A stretch of 64,000 nt of DNA from Legionella geestiana. Lineage in GTDB: Bacteria > Pseudomonadota > Gammaproteobacteria > Legionellales > Legionellaceae. The stretch's first letter is position 1. Every line of letters starts with the position of its first letter. The stretch covers positions 1,292,001 to 1,356,000 of the forward strand of contig NZ_CP038271.1 of the NCBI RefSeq assembly GCF_004571195.1, written 5' to 3'. The notes beneath the pieces are model-generated. The model had not been told where the DNA came from and did not search any database. It worked only from the letters and a program-made list of their open reading frames with translations. The position numbers and the translations under genes are program-made. Shown piece by piece: positions 46,987 to 58,639 of the stretch.

Positions 46987-49170
46987 GTGAGCAAAAAGAA
47001 ATCCAGGGATCCTTTCTTTGAAAGGGAATGTGAAAAATACGACAACCCCATCCCCAGCCGTGAATTCATCCGGCAGGTTCTGGAGGATTACGGCCGTCCC
47101 ATGTCGCGCAACCAGCTTTTGGAAGCGCTGGACATTACCGAGGCTGAAAAGCAGGAAGCCCTTGGTTTTCGACTGAAAGCCATGCTGAGAGATGCGCAGC
47201 TCATGCAGGACCGGCGCGGGCGCTTTTGCCTGATGGGCAAGCTCAATCTCCTGCGCGGGCGCGTTCAGGGGCATCCTGATGGCTTCGGCTTTTTTATTCC
47301 TGAAGACGGCAGCCCGGATATGGTGCTTTCCGCTCGCGAAATGCGCCATGTCATGCACGGCGACCTGGTGCTCGCTCACGAAATCGGCGTTGACCGCCGG
47401 GGACGTCCCGAGGGTAAAATCCACGAAGTGGTGGAGCACGCTAATGCCTCCGTTGTCGGGCGCTTTTTCACGGAACATGGCGTCAGCATTGTCATCCCTG
47501 ACAATAAACGCCTGACTCAGGACATCTCGATTCCGCAGGAATTTGCAAACGGCGCAAAAAACGGCCAGGTGGTCCTTGCGGAAGTCATCGCCTATCCCTC
47601 TAAACGCACACAGGCAATTGGCAAGGTGGCGCATATTCTTGGCGATCACATGGCACCTGGAATGGAAATCGACGTTGCCATTCATGCGCACGGTATTCCT
47701 TCTGACTGGCCGCAGGACGTGCTCGATGAAGCCGCCCGCATTCCGCTCTCGGTGGATGAAGCCTCTCTGAAAGGCCGCACCGATTTGCGTAAGCTGCCGT
47801 TTGTCACCATCGATGGCGAAGACGCCAAAGACTTTGATGACGCCGTTCTCGCGCACGAAAAACCAAATGGCGGCTATCAGCTGTATGTTGCCATTGCCGA
47901 TGTCAGCCATTACGTTCAGCCAGATTCCGCACTTGACAAGGAAGCAGCACGCCGCGGCAATTCGGTCTATTTCCCGGGACGCGTGGTACCGATGCTTCCA
48001 GAATCACTCTCGAACGGTATCTGTTCGCTCAATCCGCATGTCGACAGGCTTTGCATGGTGGCGGAAATGCACATCAGCAAAGACGGTAAAATCACCCGCT
48101 CGCGCTTTTACCGTGGCGTGATTCATTCTAAAGCGCGTCTGACCTACACAAAGGTGGGTACATGGGTACAACAGGATGCGCCACCTCCTGAGCACCGTGA
48201 GATATGGCCGCACCTTAAGGCCCTGCATAGTCTTTTTACGGTTCTCGAGGGCATGCGCAAAAGCCGTGGAGCCATTGATTTTGACACCACGGAAACCCGT
48301 ATCGAGTTTGACGAGCACAAAAAAATACGCAACATTGTGCCGGTTATCCGCAACGATGCACACCGTTTAATCGAAGAGTGCATGCTGGCCGCTAACGTCG
48401 CTACCGCACGTTTTCTTGAAAAAGCGGAAATTCCCGCACTCTACAGGGTGCACATGCCGCCTTCGGAAGACAAGGTTCTAGCTCTGCGCCAGTTTTTAAA
48501 CGAAGTCGGACTCAGCTTAAGCGGTGGCAAAAAGCCAACGCCCCGTGATTTTCAAAAAACCATGGAAAAGCTTATCGACCGCCCCGATAAACACCTGGTC
48601 GAAACCGTCATGCTGCGCTCGCTGAAGCAGGCACAATACCTTGCCGGCAATGAGGGGCATTTTGGGCTTGCCTATTCTGCCTATACGCATTTCACCTCCC
48701 CCATCCGCCGTTACCCTGATTTATTGATTCACCGTGCCATCGGACATCTGCTGGATAACCGCGAAGCGGAAAACTTTCGCTACAGCACAGACGACATGAC
48801 CCGCCTTGGCACGCACTGCTCGAGCACCGAGCGGCGTGCGGATGAGGCTACGCGTGATGTGGTTGCATGGCTTAAGTGTGAATACATGCAGGATAAAGTC
48901 GGCCAGGTGTTTCACGGGCGCATTTCGGCCGTTACAGGCTTTGGGATTTTCGTGGAACTTGATGAGGTGTATGTCGAGGGACTTGTTCATGTCACGTCAC
49001 TCAAAAATGACTATTACGCCTTTGACCCCTCAAAGCATCGCCTGCGTGGCGAGCGAACGGGTGTGAGCTACAACCTTGGTGACAGCCTGACGGTACTGGT
49101 TGCCAGAGTCGACCTTGACGAGCGCAAAATCGACTTTGAACCCGTGGAAGGAGCTTCTCAGCATGGCTGA
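46987..49170 (+). CDS. rnr: ribonuclease R
   Basis: 727 residues from GTG 46987. Order: a winged-helix-like N-terminus, two cold-shock domains, the RNB catalytic domain with DGEDAKDFDDAV (metal-binding Asp residues) and FTSPIRRYPDLLIHRAI, then an S1 domain (VFHGRISAVTGFGIFVEL). It is a processive 3'-5' exoribonuclease. The long Lys-rich tail of E. coli RNase R is missing. Its stop overlaps the start of rlmB by 8 bases, the usual rnr-rlmB pair. Confidence 0.96.
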   Translation: MSKKKSRDPFFERECEKYDNPIPSREFIRQVLEDYGRPMSRNQLLEALDITEAEKQEALGFRLKAMLRDAQLMQDRRGRFCLMGKLNLLRGRVQGHPDGFGFFIPEDGSPDMVLSAREMRHVMHGDLVLAHEIGVDRRGRPEGKIHEVVEHANASVVGRFFTEHGVSIVIPDNKRLTQDISIPQEFANGAKNGQVVLAEVIAYPSKRTQAIGKVAHILGDHMAPGMEIDVAIHAHGIPSDWPQDVLDEAARIPLSVDEASLKGRTDLRKLPFVTIDGEDAKDFDDAVLAHEKPNGGYQLYVAIADVSHYVQPDSALDKEAARRGNSVYFPGRVVPMLPESLSNGICSLNPHVDRLCMVAEMHISKDGKITRSRFYRGVIHSKARLTYTKVGTWVQQDAPPPEHREIWPHLKALHSLFTVLEGMRKSRGAIDFDTTETRIEFDEHKKIRNIVPVIRNDAHRLIEECMLAANVATARFLEKAEIPALYRVHMPPSEDKVLALRQFLNEVGLSLSGGKKPTPRDFQKTMEKLIDRPDKHLVETVMLRSLKQAQYLAGNEGHFGLAYSAYTHFTSPIRRYPDLLIHRAIGHLLDNREAENFRYSTDDMTRLGTHCSSTERRADEATRDVVAWLKCEYMQDKVGQVFHGRISAVTGFGIFVELDEVYVEGLVHVTSLKNDYYAFDPSKHRLRGERTGVSYNLGDSLTVLVARVDLDERKIDFEPVEGASQHG

Positions 49171-49912
49171 ACATCTGGTCTGCGGGATTCACGCGGTTAA
49201 AGCGCTGCTGGAACAGGCTTCCCGCGAAACGCTTCGGATTTATCTCGGTGAGCAGCGCTGTGATGCACGCATGGAAGCGCTTATTGCGCTTGCAGCAGCG
49301 CAGGGCATTCCCATCGAGCGGTTAAGCAGCGCCAAAATGGACGCACGCTTCTCAAAACTGTCGCATCAGGGCATCGTCGCTGAAACGGTTGCTCCACGCA
49401 CCTGGGGCGAGGCCGATTTGGAGCACTTACTGGAGCGTGCCAAAAAGCCCGCACTCATTTTGATTCTTGACGGCGTTACCGATCCTCACAACCTGGGTGC
49501 GTGCCTGCGCTCAGCCGATGCGGCGGGCGTTGATTTTGTCATTGTTCCCCGCGACCGTTCCGCACCGCTGACGCCTGCTGTCAGCAAAGTGGCCTGTGGC
49601 GCTGCCGAAACCATACCACTCGTTCGCGCCACCAATCTGGTTCGTGCCATGGAGATTTTAAAAGCCAACGGCGTGTGGATATACGGTGCGGCGGGAGAAG
49701 CTCAAGATACCCTCTACAGCCTGACGTTTAATGCAGCCACGGCGCTCGTTATGGGGGCTGAAGGCAGCGGCCTTAGACGACTCACCCGCGAGCATTGCGA
49801 TGGTCTTTTCAGCATACCGATGCAGGGGACTGTAGAAAGCCTGAACGTATCGGTCGCGACCGGCATCTGCCTCTTTGAAGCCACGCGCCAGCGCATGCAG
49901 ACCGGCCGTTAA
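49163..49912 (+). CDS. rlmB: RlmB, 23S rRNA Gm2251 methyltransferase
   Basis: 249 residues from ATG 49163, with AAGGAG upstream. The N-terminal L30e-like substrate domain (VCGIHAVKALLEQA) and the SPOUT knot with DPHNLGACLRSADAAG and VMGAEGSGLRRLT are complete. It 2'-O-methylates G2251 of 23S rRNA. Confidence 0.95.
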   Translation: MAEHLVCGIHAVKALLEQASRETLRIYLGEQRCDARMEALIALAAAQGIPIERLSSAKMDARFSKLSHQGIVAETVAPRTWGEADLEHLLERAKKPALILILDGVTDPHNLGACLRSADAAGVDFVIVPRDRSAPLTPAVSKVACGAAETIPLVRATNLVRAMEILKANGVWIYGAAGEAQDTLYSLTFNAATALVMGAEGSGLRRLTREHCDGLFSIPMQGTVESLNVSVATGICLFEATRQRMQTGR

Positions 49913-50373
49913 CCGCCCTGCATTTGAGAGATCTCTCAAGTGTTGTTGCGCCTCCATCCTCATGACAATCCCCCTCAGTCCGCTATACTGCTACACATAG
50001 GGACGACAAGGATTGTCTGACAGGAAGTCAGCGAAAGGACCGGCACAGAGGACGTGCTTCCCCGCAAGGATGCGGTTTTTCCACATTTACCACAGTCATT
50101 CACCCTTTGTTAGAGTGTACCAGTCTCAAGCTCCCAGGAACATCGGATTTACCTTCAAGAAACCATTTAACCGTTTGGCTGTTCAGCCAGGAATGCCTTC
50201 GCTAAGCGCCATAAAAAAGCACCCAGGCTTTGATAAAGGGATTGTGTTTGATTAAAATACAGACCAGATCAAAATTCAATTGTATTTTGAAAAAAGGAAC
50301 ACGTCCTGCACTACAAAGCAACGAAGTGACAGGCAGTTCCTCAAGGCTTCACTATCTCTGGACAGTTTTAACA
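49913..50373. other. long non-coding region with palindrome
   Basis: 461 bases without a convincing gene. A perfect 16-base palindrome TTGAGAGATCTCTCAA lies at 49924-49939 just after rlmB; no T-run follows, so it is not a standard terminator. An open frame at 50013-50255 lacks family features. A small RNA here cannot be excluded but nothing proves it. Confidence 0.4.
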
Positions 50374-51642
50374 ATGAAACATAAATCTGAACGCCGCGCC
50401 CCTGCAATTCCTTTTGAATCACCAAAACACACAAGCAGGCAAATACTCAATCACCAAAAGGCGGTAGACGCCTTTACTGAAAAAAAATCTTCCTATCGAT
50501 TCACCGATTCGTTTTCAGCCGGGTCACGAAAAAAACCGCATTTGCCACCCCATGTTCAACAACAATTTGCAACGCTGACGCGGAGGTCTTTTTCTGTTTA
50601 TAAGTATCTGAACAAACATCAGCTTATTGCGCTGGTGTTTGTGCTCATGATTGGCTGTGCTTATGCAACGGATGCCTCCATGGTAATAAGGGAGACAAGA
50701 CGTACACGTACAGGACGAAAAACCATAGACAAAGAATCTTTGTACGCGGATGTTTGTACGAATACATCGCTGCAGTCCATCAACAAACCTGATATCAGGC
50801 TGGCCTTAAGTGCAAGTGGTGAAATTACTCCTAAATCATGTCTTACCCTTCATAAAACCGCCGAATGCAGCAAAGATATATTGCTTTGGCTGCGTTTCAC
50901 TCCAGATACAGACCGTTTAGACAGAGTTTACGGAAAATCCATGACAGAATATCAATCATGGAAATCTGCATTTTTGGGCCAATGGGAATTACTCAACCCA
51001 GACTTGCATGCGTATGATGAGACGACTGAAAGGATATGGCGCACTATCGGTGATCTCGCCATGTTGCACCATTCTATCAACGCCATTGACAGTGAAAAGG
51101 GCGGGCAGTGTGCTGATCATGCTAAAGCTGCTATCTATAAACTTTTACAGCATAAATACAACCATGGTCTCGATACTCGAATACAGCGTGTTCAGTTGGG
51201 GATGGATGCCTATGCAAAAACTGTCGATCATATGTACGTGCTTGTTGACAGCGATGCAGAGAATCTGGAAATTCAGGATGACCCTGTTGCCGTCAGAAAA
51301 GCTTTGCAGGCAATAACGCATGGAAAAATATGTGATACCTGGAATCAGGGATATTACGGTGATTTCGTTTCCGATGTGAGCGGCTTTTACCATAATCGTG
51401 ATGCTCACCACAGCAGGGAGTGGCGTTATCTGTCTATAGACACATTTACTATTGATTTTTCTGTATTAAACGATTTACCTGAACCCATGAAACAGTTTTT
51501 TTGTGAGCAAATCCATGCTTTGGGGATATCTGCACCTCATGAATCAGCCTGCCTGCAATTTTTTGGCAGGGCATCTACAACAGAAGTTTTGACAGAGGTT
51601 GAAAGCCTCGATGCAATTGATGAACAGGGATTGCAGTTATAA
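50374..51642 (+). CDS. unknown membrane-anchored protein with papain/transglutaminase-like Cys-His pair
   Basis: 422 residues from ATG 50374. The N-terminal 80 residues are basic and polar, then one hydrophobic span (LIALVFVLMIGCAYA, about 84-98). The C-terminal domain has GGQCADHAKAAIYKLL with Cys246 at a helix start, and TVDHMYVLVDSD with His286 at a strand start followed by acids. The order Cys-helix, about 40 residues, His-strand, Asp matches the transglutaminase/papain-like fold of many toxin and effector enzymes. I infer a possible cysteine protease or deamidase acting outside the cytoplasm or in a host. No family name can be assigned. Base composition is AT-richer than the rnr-rlmB genes before it. 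Confidence 0.65.
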   Translation: MKHKSERRAPAIPFESPKHTSRQILNHQKAVDAFTEKKSSYRFTDSFSAGSRKKPHLPPHVQQQFATLTRRSFSVYKYLNKHQLIALVFVLMIGCAYATDASMVIRETRRTRTGRKTIDKESLYADVCTNTSLQSINKPDIRLALSASGEITPKSCLTLHKTAECSKDILLWLRFTPDTDRLDRVYGKSMTEYQSWKSAFLGQWELLNPDLHAYDETTERIWRTIGDLAMLHHSINAIDSEKGGQCADHAKAAIYKLLQHKYNHGLDTRIQRVQLGMDAYAKTVDHMYVLVDSDAENLEIQDDPVAVRKALQAITHGKICDTWNQGYYGDFVSDVSGFYHNRDAHHSREWRYLSIDTFTIDFSVLNDLPEPMKQFFCEQIHALGISAPHESACLQFFGRASTTEVLTEVESLDAIDEQGLQL

Positions 51643-51787
51643 GTCAGCTACTGAGGAAACCAAATGTTAGAGAAGTGTCGAGCCATAATGCGTTAGTGTC
51701 AGGCTGTTTTTACTGTCCAACACACGCTTATTCAGGCGTTACAATTCGAATGTATCGGATTAGAAGGCAAGACCAGGAAACGGTTAC

Positions 51788-51829
51788 AAAAAACACGCAG
51801 ATACAGCAGCATTTTTCTTTGTATCTGCG
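51788..51829 (-). terminator. rho-independent terminator of the gyrB-side transcript
   Basis: A perfect 10-base stem (CGCAGATACA at 51796-51805 with TGTATCTGCG at 51820-51829) has a 14-base loop. On the minus strand it is followed by TG and six T residues. It lies 43 bases after the stop of the small membrane protein gene. Confidence 0.8.
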
Positions 51830-51871
51830 GCTCTTGATAAAAAACTGTCATTGGCTGCTGAAGCAAAAAAC

Positions 51872-52177
51872 TCAGGTTCCCGAAAGCGATATGGCCAAGG
51901 GCTCTGCCTGATTTTCCTCAGTATTTTGATTGTTTTGACACTTGCTGACTATCCACGCAGCGAGAAGCAGTGTCAGAACAGCCGAACCTATTGCCACGAG
52001 ATTTAGAATAACCTGAAGTCCGTTATATTCAAGTTTGTCAAATGCTTTAAAAAGGTAGCAGGGGGATATCTTAATCGGGAAGACACCCGCTGTTCTTGAA
52101 GGTTCCATCTGCCGGCATTCACTAAAGCGCTCTTCAGGCTTATCCATCAAGCTTGATGCGTTAAAAAATTTAAGCAT
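51872..52177 (-). CDS. small single-span membrane protein downstream of gyrB
   Basis: 101 residues from ATG 52177, which has a strong AAGGAGG site 4-5 bases upstream. One membrane helix near residues 65-85 (LQVILNLVAIGSAVLTLLLAA) and short polar ends. No family recognised. It lies 39 bases after the gyrB stop on the same strand and before a terminator, so it is probably transcribed with gyrB. The first residues MLKFF also open the unknown gene at 22336, which may be chance. Confidence 0.7.
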   Translation of the reverse strand: MLKFFNASSLMDKPEERFSECRQMEPSRTAGVFPIKISPCYLFKAFDKLEYNGLQVILNLVAIGSAVLTLLLAAWIVSKCQNNQNTEENQAEPLAISLSGT

Positions 52178-52216
52178 ACAACCTCCTTGCGAGGGGTTCA
52201 TACAGAACCCGAATCA

Positions 52217-54691
<2,475 letters not shown>

Positions 54692-54695
54692 TCAC

Positions 54696-54723
54696 AGTAT
54701 ACCATCCTTAGGGGGGATTGTCT
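54696..54723 (-). promoter_or_regulatory. probable gyrB promoter
   Basis: On the minus strand AGACAA (54718-54723), a 16-base spacer and TATACT (54696-54701) lie about 47 bases before the gyrB start. Confidence 0.5.
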
Positions 54724-54931
54724 TTGTTATGCTGTTTGTAGACAGGGATGGCCTGTGTACCGGATATTTATATTGCGTTCATAGGTGTGCCATTTGTATT
54801 GGTAACGCAGAAGACGGGCACGTGAAGGTATGCGCGCTGGCACGATATTCCCGTGAATGTCTGTGTTACCGATACAGTGAACCCATATGGATCAGCGAAA
54901 CCAGTGTGGAAAACCGTTGATACACACGCCA

Positions 54932-54947
54932 TGTTTCACGTGAAACA
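54932..54947. other. parS: parS centromere site (ParB binding)
   Basis: The 16-base perfect palindrome TGTTTCACGTGAAACA matches the conserved parS consensus TGTTNCACGTGAAACA of chromosomal ParB proteins. It lies 5 bases from the recF stop, between recF and gyrB, at the expected place close to the origin. Confidence 0.9.
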
Positions 54948-54951
54948 CTGG

Positions 54952-56019
54952 TCATGCCGCCGTGATGACGCCGTTATTCAATACAAACTGGCAGGCATCA
55001 AGGGATAACGCTGCTGGCGCTAAAATTTCGGGTTGTGTGGAAGTCACAAAAAATTGTCCCGCAAGTGCATCGAGCTGTTTCAACAAACGATCCTGATGGG
55101 CGAAATCCAGCTCACTTGCAAAATCATCCAACAGAAAAATGCCGTTTTCTTTTTGCAAAATGGCAGCCATGGAAAGCTTCAGTGCGTAAAGCACTGTCTT
55201 TTGCTGGCCACGGGAAAATCCCTGGCGCGGATTGATGTCATCAGACTGCAACACCAGATCGGCATGATGCGAGCCATAATGGGTATACTGACGCGCTCTG
55301 TCAGCCTCAAAATGCTGCTTCAAAACAGTGTCCAGCGACAGGCCCTGGTTTTTTCTGTCCCAGCCACGGTAATAACGCAGGCGACAGCGAAGCGGTGTCA
55401 GTGTTTCAAGCATGCCGACAAACGCATCCGCCCACTCGCGGCACCAAGCTTCACGCAGCGCATCGAGCGCATGCGCGATGGCAACCAGTTCAGCATCCCA
55501 TGGAACAAACTCAGCAGGAGACGCCTGTAAACGCAGCAGACAATTGCGCTGTCGAAGCACGTGGCGATAACTTTTCCAGAGCGCATGGTACTCTGGTTTC
55601 ACGTGAAACATTCCCCAGTCAAGCAGACTTCTGCGCGCTGCGGGACCTGCATCAATAATGGTGAAAATATCCTGATAAAACACATGTGACGGAAGAAAAT
55701 GCGCAAGACTACTGGCGCTGGTACAGGGAGTCTGGTTAATACGTACCTGAGTTGGCTGGGTTCGGTGTTTTTGAATACTGACCGTCTGTTCATCAACGGT
55801 ACGGGCAAAGACCGTGAACTGTGATTGCTCTGCACGCACCAGACTGGCTGTTTCACGGGTGCGAAAAGAGTGTCCGGTTCCAAGCAGGTATAAGGCTTCG
55901 AGAACGGATGTTTTCCCGCTGCCGTTAGCCCCCCAGAAAAAATTCCAGCGCGGATGAAGGGCAATCCGAGCCTCGCGTATGTTACGGAGATCTGTCACCT
56001 GCAACTGTGCAAGGGTCAT
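54952..56019 (-). CDS. recF: RecF recombination protein
   Basis: 355 residues. Walker A GANGSGKTSVLEALYLLGTG near residue 31, ABC-type signature region FSRGQQKTVLYALKLS, and Walker B ILLDDFASELD-like LLDDFASELDFAHQ. RecF is an SMC-like ATPase that helps load RecA at single-strand gaps. The start overlaps the dnaN stop by 4 bases. A second parS-like site lies inside the coding sequence at 55595-55610. Confidence 0.97.
   Translation of the reverse strand: MTLAQLQVTDLRNIREARIALHPRWNFFWGANGSGKTSVLEALYLLGTGHSFRTRETASLVRAEQSQFTVFARTVDEQTVSIQKHRTQPTQVRINQTPCTSASSLAHFLPSHVFYQDIFTIIDAGPAARRSLLDWGMFHVKPEYHALWKSYRHVLRQRNCLLRLQASPAEFVPWDAELVAIAHALDALREAWCREWADAFVGMLETLTPLRCRLRYYRGWDRKNQGLSLDTVLKQHFEADRARQYTHYGSHHADLVLQSDDINPRQGFSRGQQKTVLYALKLSMAAILQKENGIFLLDDFASELDFAHQDRLLKQLDALAGQFFVTSTQPEILAPAALSLDACQFVLNNGVITAA
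55595..55610. other. parS: second parS-like site inside recF
   Basis: GGTTTCACGTGAAACA differs from the parS at 54932 only in the first base, which is outside the core inverted repeat. It lies within the recF coding sequence, 650 bases from the first site. Confidence 0.85.
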
Positions 56020-57122
56020 AGCTTCATTGGCATGATGATATATTGATAATCGGCATTTTCCAGCGATTCAAGAAGGATACTGCTATCGCTTCCGGAAAAG
56101 GAAAGACGCACACTGCCACTTGAGAGGAAGTTCAGCACGTCCAGCATGTAACTCGCATTAATGCCAATGGTCAGCTCGCCGCCCGTTGTCTCTGCCTCAA
56201 GGGTTTCCTCTGCCTCTTCGCGCTGCTGATTATTAGCTACAAGGGTGAGTTGGGAGGGCTGAAGATGCAGGCGCACGGCTCGCGATTTTTCGTGCGCAAG
56301 TATCACAATCCGTGAAAGGGTGCGCCGCAGCAAATCACTGTCAATCACTGCCGTATGATGATGTTCTGCAGGGATGGCCTTCGAATAGGCCGGAAAACGA
56401 CTGTCAATAACGCGTGTCAAAAACGTAAACTGTACCGTCTGCAGACAAAAATGGTTTTTCCCGGCAGACACTCCGATTGTTGCATCTTCCACATGCTGCA
56501 AAAGGCGCAACATTTCCTGAATACTCTTTCGTGGCAGCAGTAAGCGGTGAAATGCCTGTTTTTGTTCAAGCGGAATGCGGCAAATGGCCATGCGGTGACC
56601 ATCTGTTGCCACTGCAGTCAGTCCGTTGCCATCAAACTCTAGCAGCAGACCATTTAGAAAAATACGCACATCCTGCTGCGACATCGCAAAATGCGTTGCC
56701 TGAAGAACCTGCAGCAGTGACTCGCGCGCAAGGGTAAATTCAACTTCAGACACTTCCCTCTCAGACGCAGGAAACGTATCCGCAGGAAGCGTTGACAGTC
56801 GATATTTTCCGCGCCCCTGGGTCAGTGTCAAGGTTGAGTCCGCACAGGAGATGGTCGGCCTCGCACCGTCTTCCAAAGAGCGCACGATATCAACGAGCTT
56901 TCGAGCGGCAACCGTAGTACGACCGCTGTTACCTGCATTATTACAGGGAATGCGCGCGCGAATTTCGAGTTCAAGGTCAGTACCGGTCAAGCTCACATAA
57001 TCATCAAATACTTCAATCAACACATTCGATAACACCGGCAGTGCGTGTTTTTTGTCAATAGCCCCCGCCACTGTCAAAAGCGGCGTGAGCAGTTCTTCTT
57101 TGGGAAGGGTAAACTGAAACAT
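56016..57122 (-). CDS. dnaN: DNA polymerase III beta sliding clamp
   Basis: 368 residues with the three repeated clamp domains; start MFQFTLPKEELLTPLLTVAG, FLNGLLLEFDGNGLTAVATDGHRMA in domain 2, and the C-terminal YQYIIMPMKL that shapes the partner-binding pocket. It forms a ring dimer that tethers the polymerase. It follows dnaA by 11 bases. Confidence 0.98.
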   Translation of the reverse strand: MFQFTLPKEELLTPLLTVAGAIDKKHALPVLSNVLIEVFDDYVSLTGTDLELEIRARIPCNNAGNSGRTTVAARKLVDIVRSLEDGARPTISCADSTLTLTQGRGKYRLSTLPADTFPASEREVSEVEFTLARESLLQVLQATHFAMSQQDVRIFLNGLLLEFDGNGLTAVATDGHRMAICRIPLEQKQAFHRLLLPRKSIQEMLRLLQHVEDATIGVSAGKNHFCLQTVQFTFLTRVIDSRFPAYSKAIPAEHHHTAVIDSDLLRRTLSRIVILAHEKSRAVRLHLQPSQLTLVANNQQREEAEETLEAETTGGELTIGINASYMLDVLNFLSSGSVRLSFSGSDSSILLESLENADYQYIIMPMKL

Positions 57123-57133
57123 GTCAATCTCCG

Positions 57134-58495
57134 TCAGGAGGAAAGAATGCGCAAAAGATTTTTATAATCTTCTGCAAAATCGCTGTCATCCTGAATCAAT
57201 TCTTTGACTTTTCGGCAGGCGTGAATAACGGTCGTATGATCACGACCACCAAAGTAATCACCAATTTCCGGCAGGCTGTGATTGGTTAATTCTTTTGCCA
57301 GCGCCATCGCCATTTGCCGAGGTCTGGCAATCGAGCGGCTGCGCCGTTTCGACAGTAAATCTGCCACCTTCACTTTATAGTATTCTGCGACCGTTTTTTG
57401 AATATTTTCAATGGTAACCAGTTTATCCTGTAAAGCGAGTAAGTCCCTCAGCGCTTCATGTACAAAATCAACCGTAATCGGCTTGCCGGTAAAGTGCGCA
57501 TTTGCAATAACCCGTCTGAGCGCGCCCTCAAGTTCACGCACGTTAGAACGTATGCGCTTGGCAATAAAAAAGGCAACTTCATAGGGCAGTTCGATGTTGG
57601 ACTGTTCCGCCTTGCTGATAAGAATTGCCACGCGGGTTTCAAGCTCTGGCGGTTCGACCACCACCGTCAATCCCCAGCCAAAACGTGACTTCAGGCGTTC
57701 TTCAACGCCTTCAATTTCCTTCGGATAACGATCACTTGTGAGAATAATCTGCTGTTGCCCTTCAAGTAAGGCATTGAATGTATGAAAAAATTCTTCCTGA
57801 GATCGGTCTTTTCCAGCAAAAAACTGAATGTCGTCAATCAGCAGCACGTTTAGAGAACGGTAAAACTGTTTAAATTCGTTGATGGTATTCGTTTGCAACG
57901 CTTTAACCATATCAGCCACAAATCGCTCGGAATGGAGATATAAAACCTTAGCTTGTGGATTATTACGCAAAATGGTGTTGCCAATGGCATGCATCAGGTG
58001 AGTTTTACCCAATCCCACACCACCATAAATAAAGAGAGGGTTGTAGGCGTTCCCCGGACACTCTGCAACCTTAAAACAGGCGGCACGCGCCAGATGGTTG
58101 GAGTTTCCTTCGACAAAGGTCGGGAAATCGAAATTAATATTAAGATTGCTCCCCTTGTGCGAAGGCACAATCACTTTTTTAGCACGCACGGCCTCAGTAG
58201 CCGGAGCCTGCGGCCGCGGCTCTTTTTCAGCGACAGCAGAAACAGCCGGTGAACGGGAACCAATATCAATGGAAACCAGATTGACCTGTTCACCGCTGAC
58301 CTGAGAAACAAGCTCCTGTAAGCGCGGATAAAAATGTGTACGAACCCAATCCACCACAAAGCGATTTGGCGCGAGCAGAACCATCCCTGCCTCGTCTGAC
58401 TCGGCCTGTAAAGGGCGTAACCACGTATTGAATTGTTGGGCAGGATACTCTTCCTGCAGAAGATCCAGACACTTCTGCCAGACAGATGCAGTCAC
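57134..58495 (-). CDS. dnaA: replication initiator DnaA
   Basis: 453 residues from GTG 58495, with GAGGAG 6 nt upstream. Domain I at the N-terminus ([21 protein letters not shown]), the AAA+ domain with Walker [17 protein letters not shown] and Walker [13 protein letters not shown], and domain IV with [15 protein letters not shown], the DnaA-box-binding signature. It opens oriC in its ATP form. First gene of dnaA-dnaN-recF. Confidence 0.98.
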   Translation of the reverse strand: MTASVWQKCLDLLQEEYPAQQFNTWLRPLQAESDEAGMVLLAPNRFVVDWVRTHFYPRLQELVSQVSGEQVNLVSIDIGSRSPAVSAVAEKEPRPQAPATEAVRAKKVIVPSHKGSNLNINFDFPTFVEGNSNHLARAACFKVAECPGNAYNPLFIYGGVGLGKTHLMHAIGNTILRNNPQAKVLYLHSERFVADMVKALQTNTINEFKQFYRSLNVLLIDDIQFFAGKDRSQEEFFHTFNALLEGQQQIILTSDRYPKEIEGVEERLKSRFGWGLTVVVEPPELETRVAILISKAEQSNIELPYEVAFFIAKRIRSNVRELEGALRRVIANAHFTGKPITVDFVHEALRDLLALQDKLVTIENIQKTVAEYYKVKVADLLSKRRSRSIARPRQMAMALAKELTNHSLPEIGDYFGGRDHTTVIHACRKVKELIQDDSDFAEDYKNLLRILSS

Positions 58496-58639
58496 AAAAA
58501 CTCCTCATACGGTATACGTCAGGGGCAGCCGAAAGGATATACCCAATATTATGAACATCAGATATTGCCATTGAACATGCCAGGCGGGCAAGAAAAAACC
58601 TTACCCGCATGCAGGCGAAATACCCCGGGAAACAAATAA

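Noticed and set aside
50013-50255. 80-codon open frame after rlmB
   Set aside because: No family features, no good ribosome site and irregular composition; treated as chance.
51675-51911. 78-codon open frame on the plus strand
   Set aside because: It runs through the terminator hairpin and overlaps the end of the small membrane protein gene; it is unlikely to be coding.
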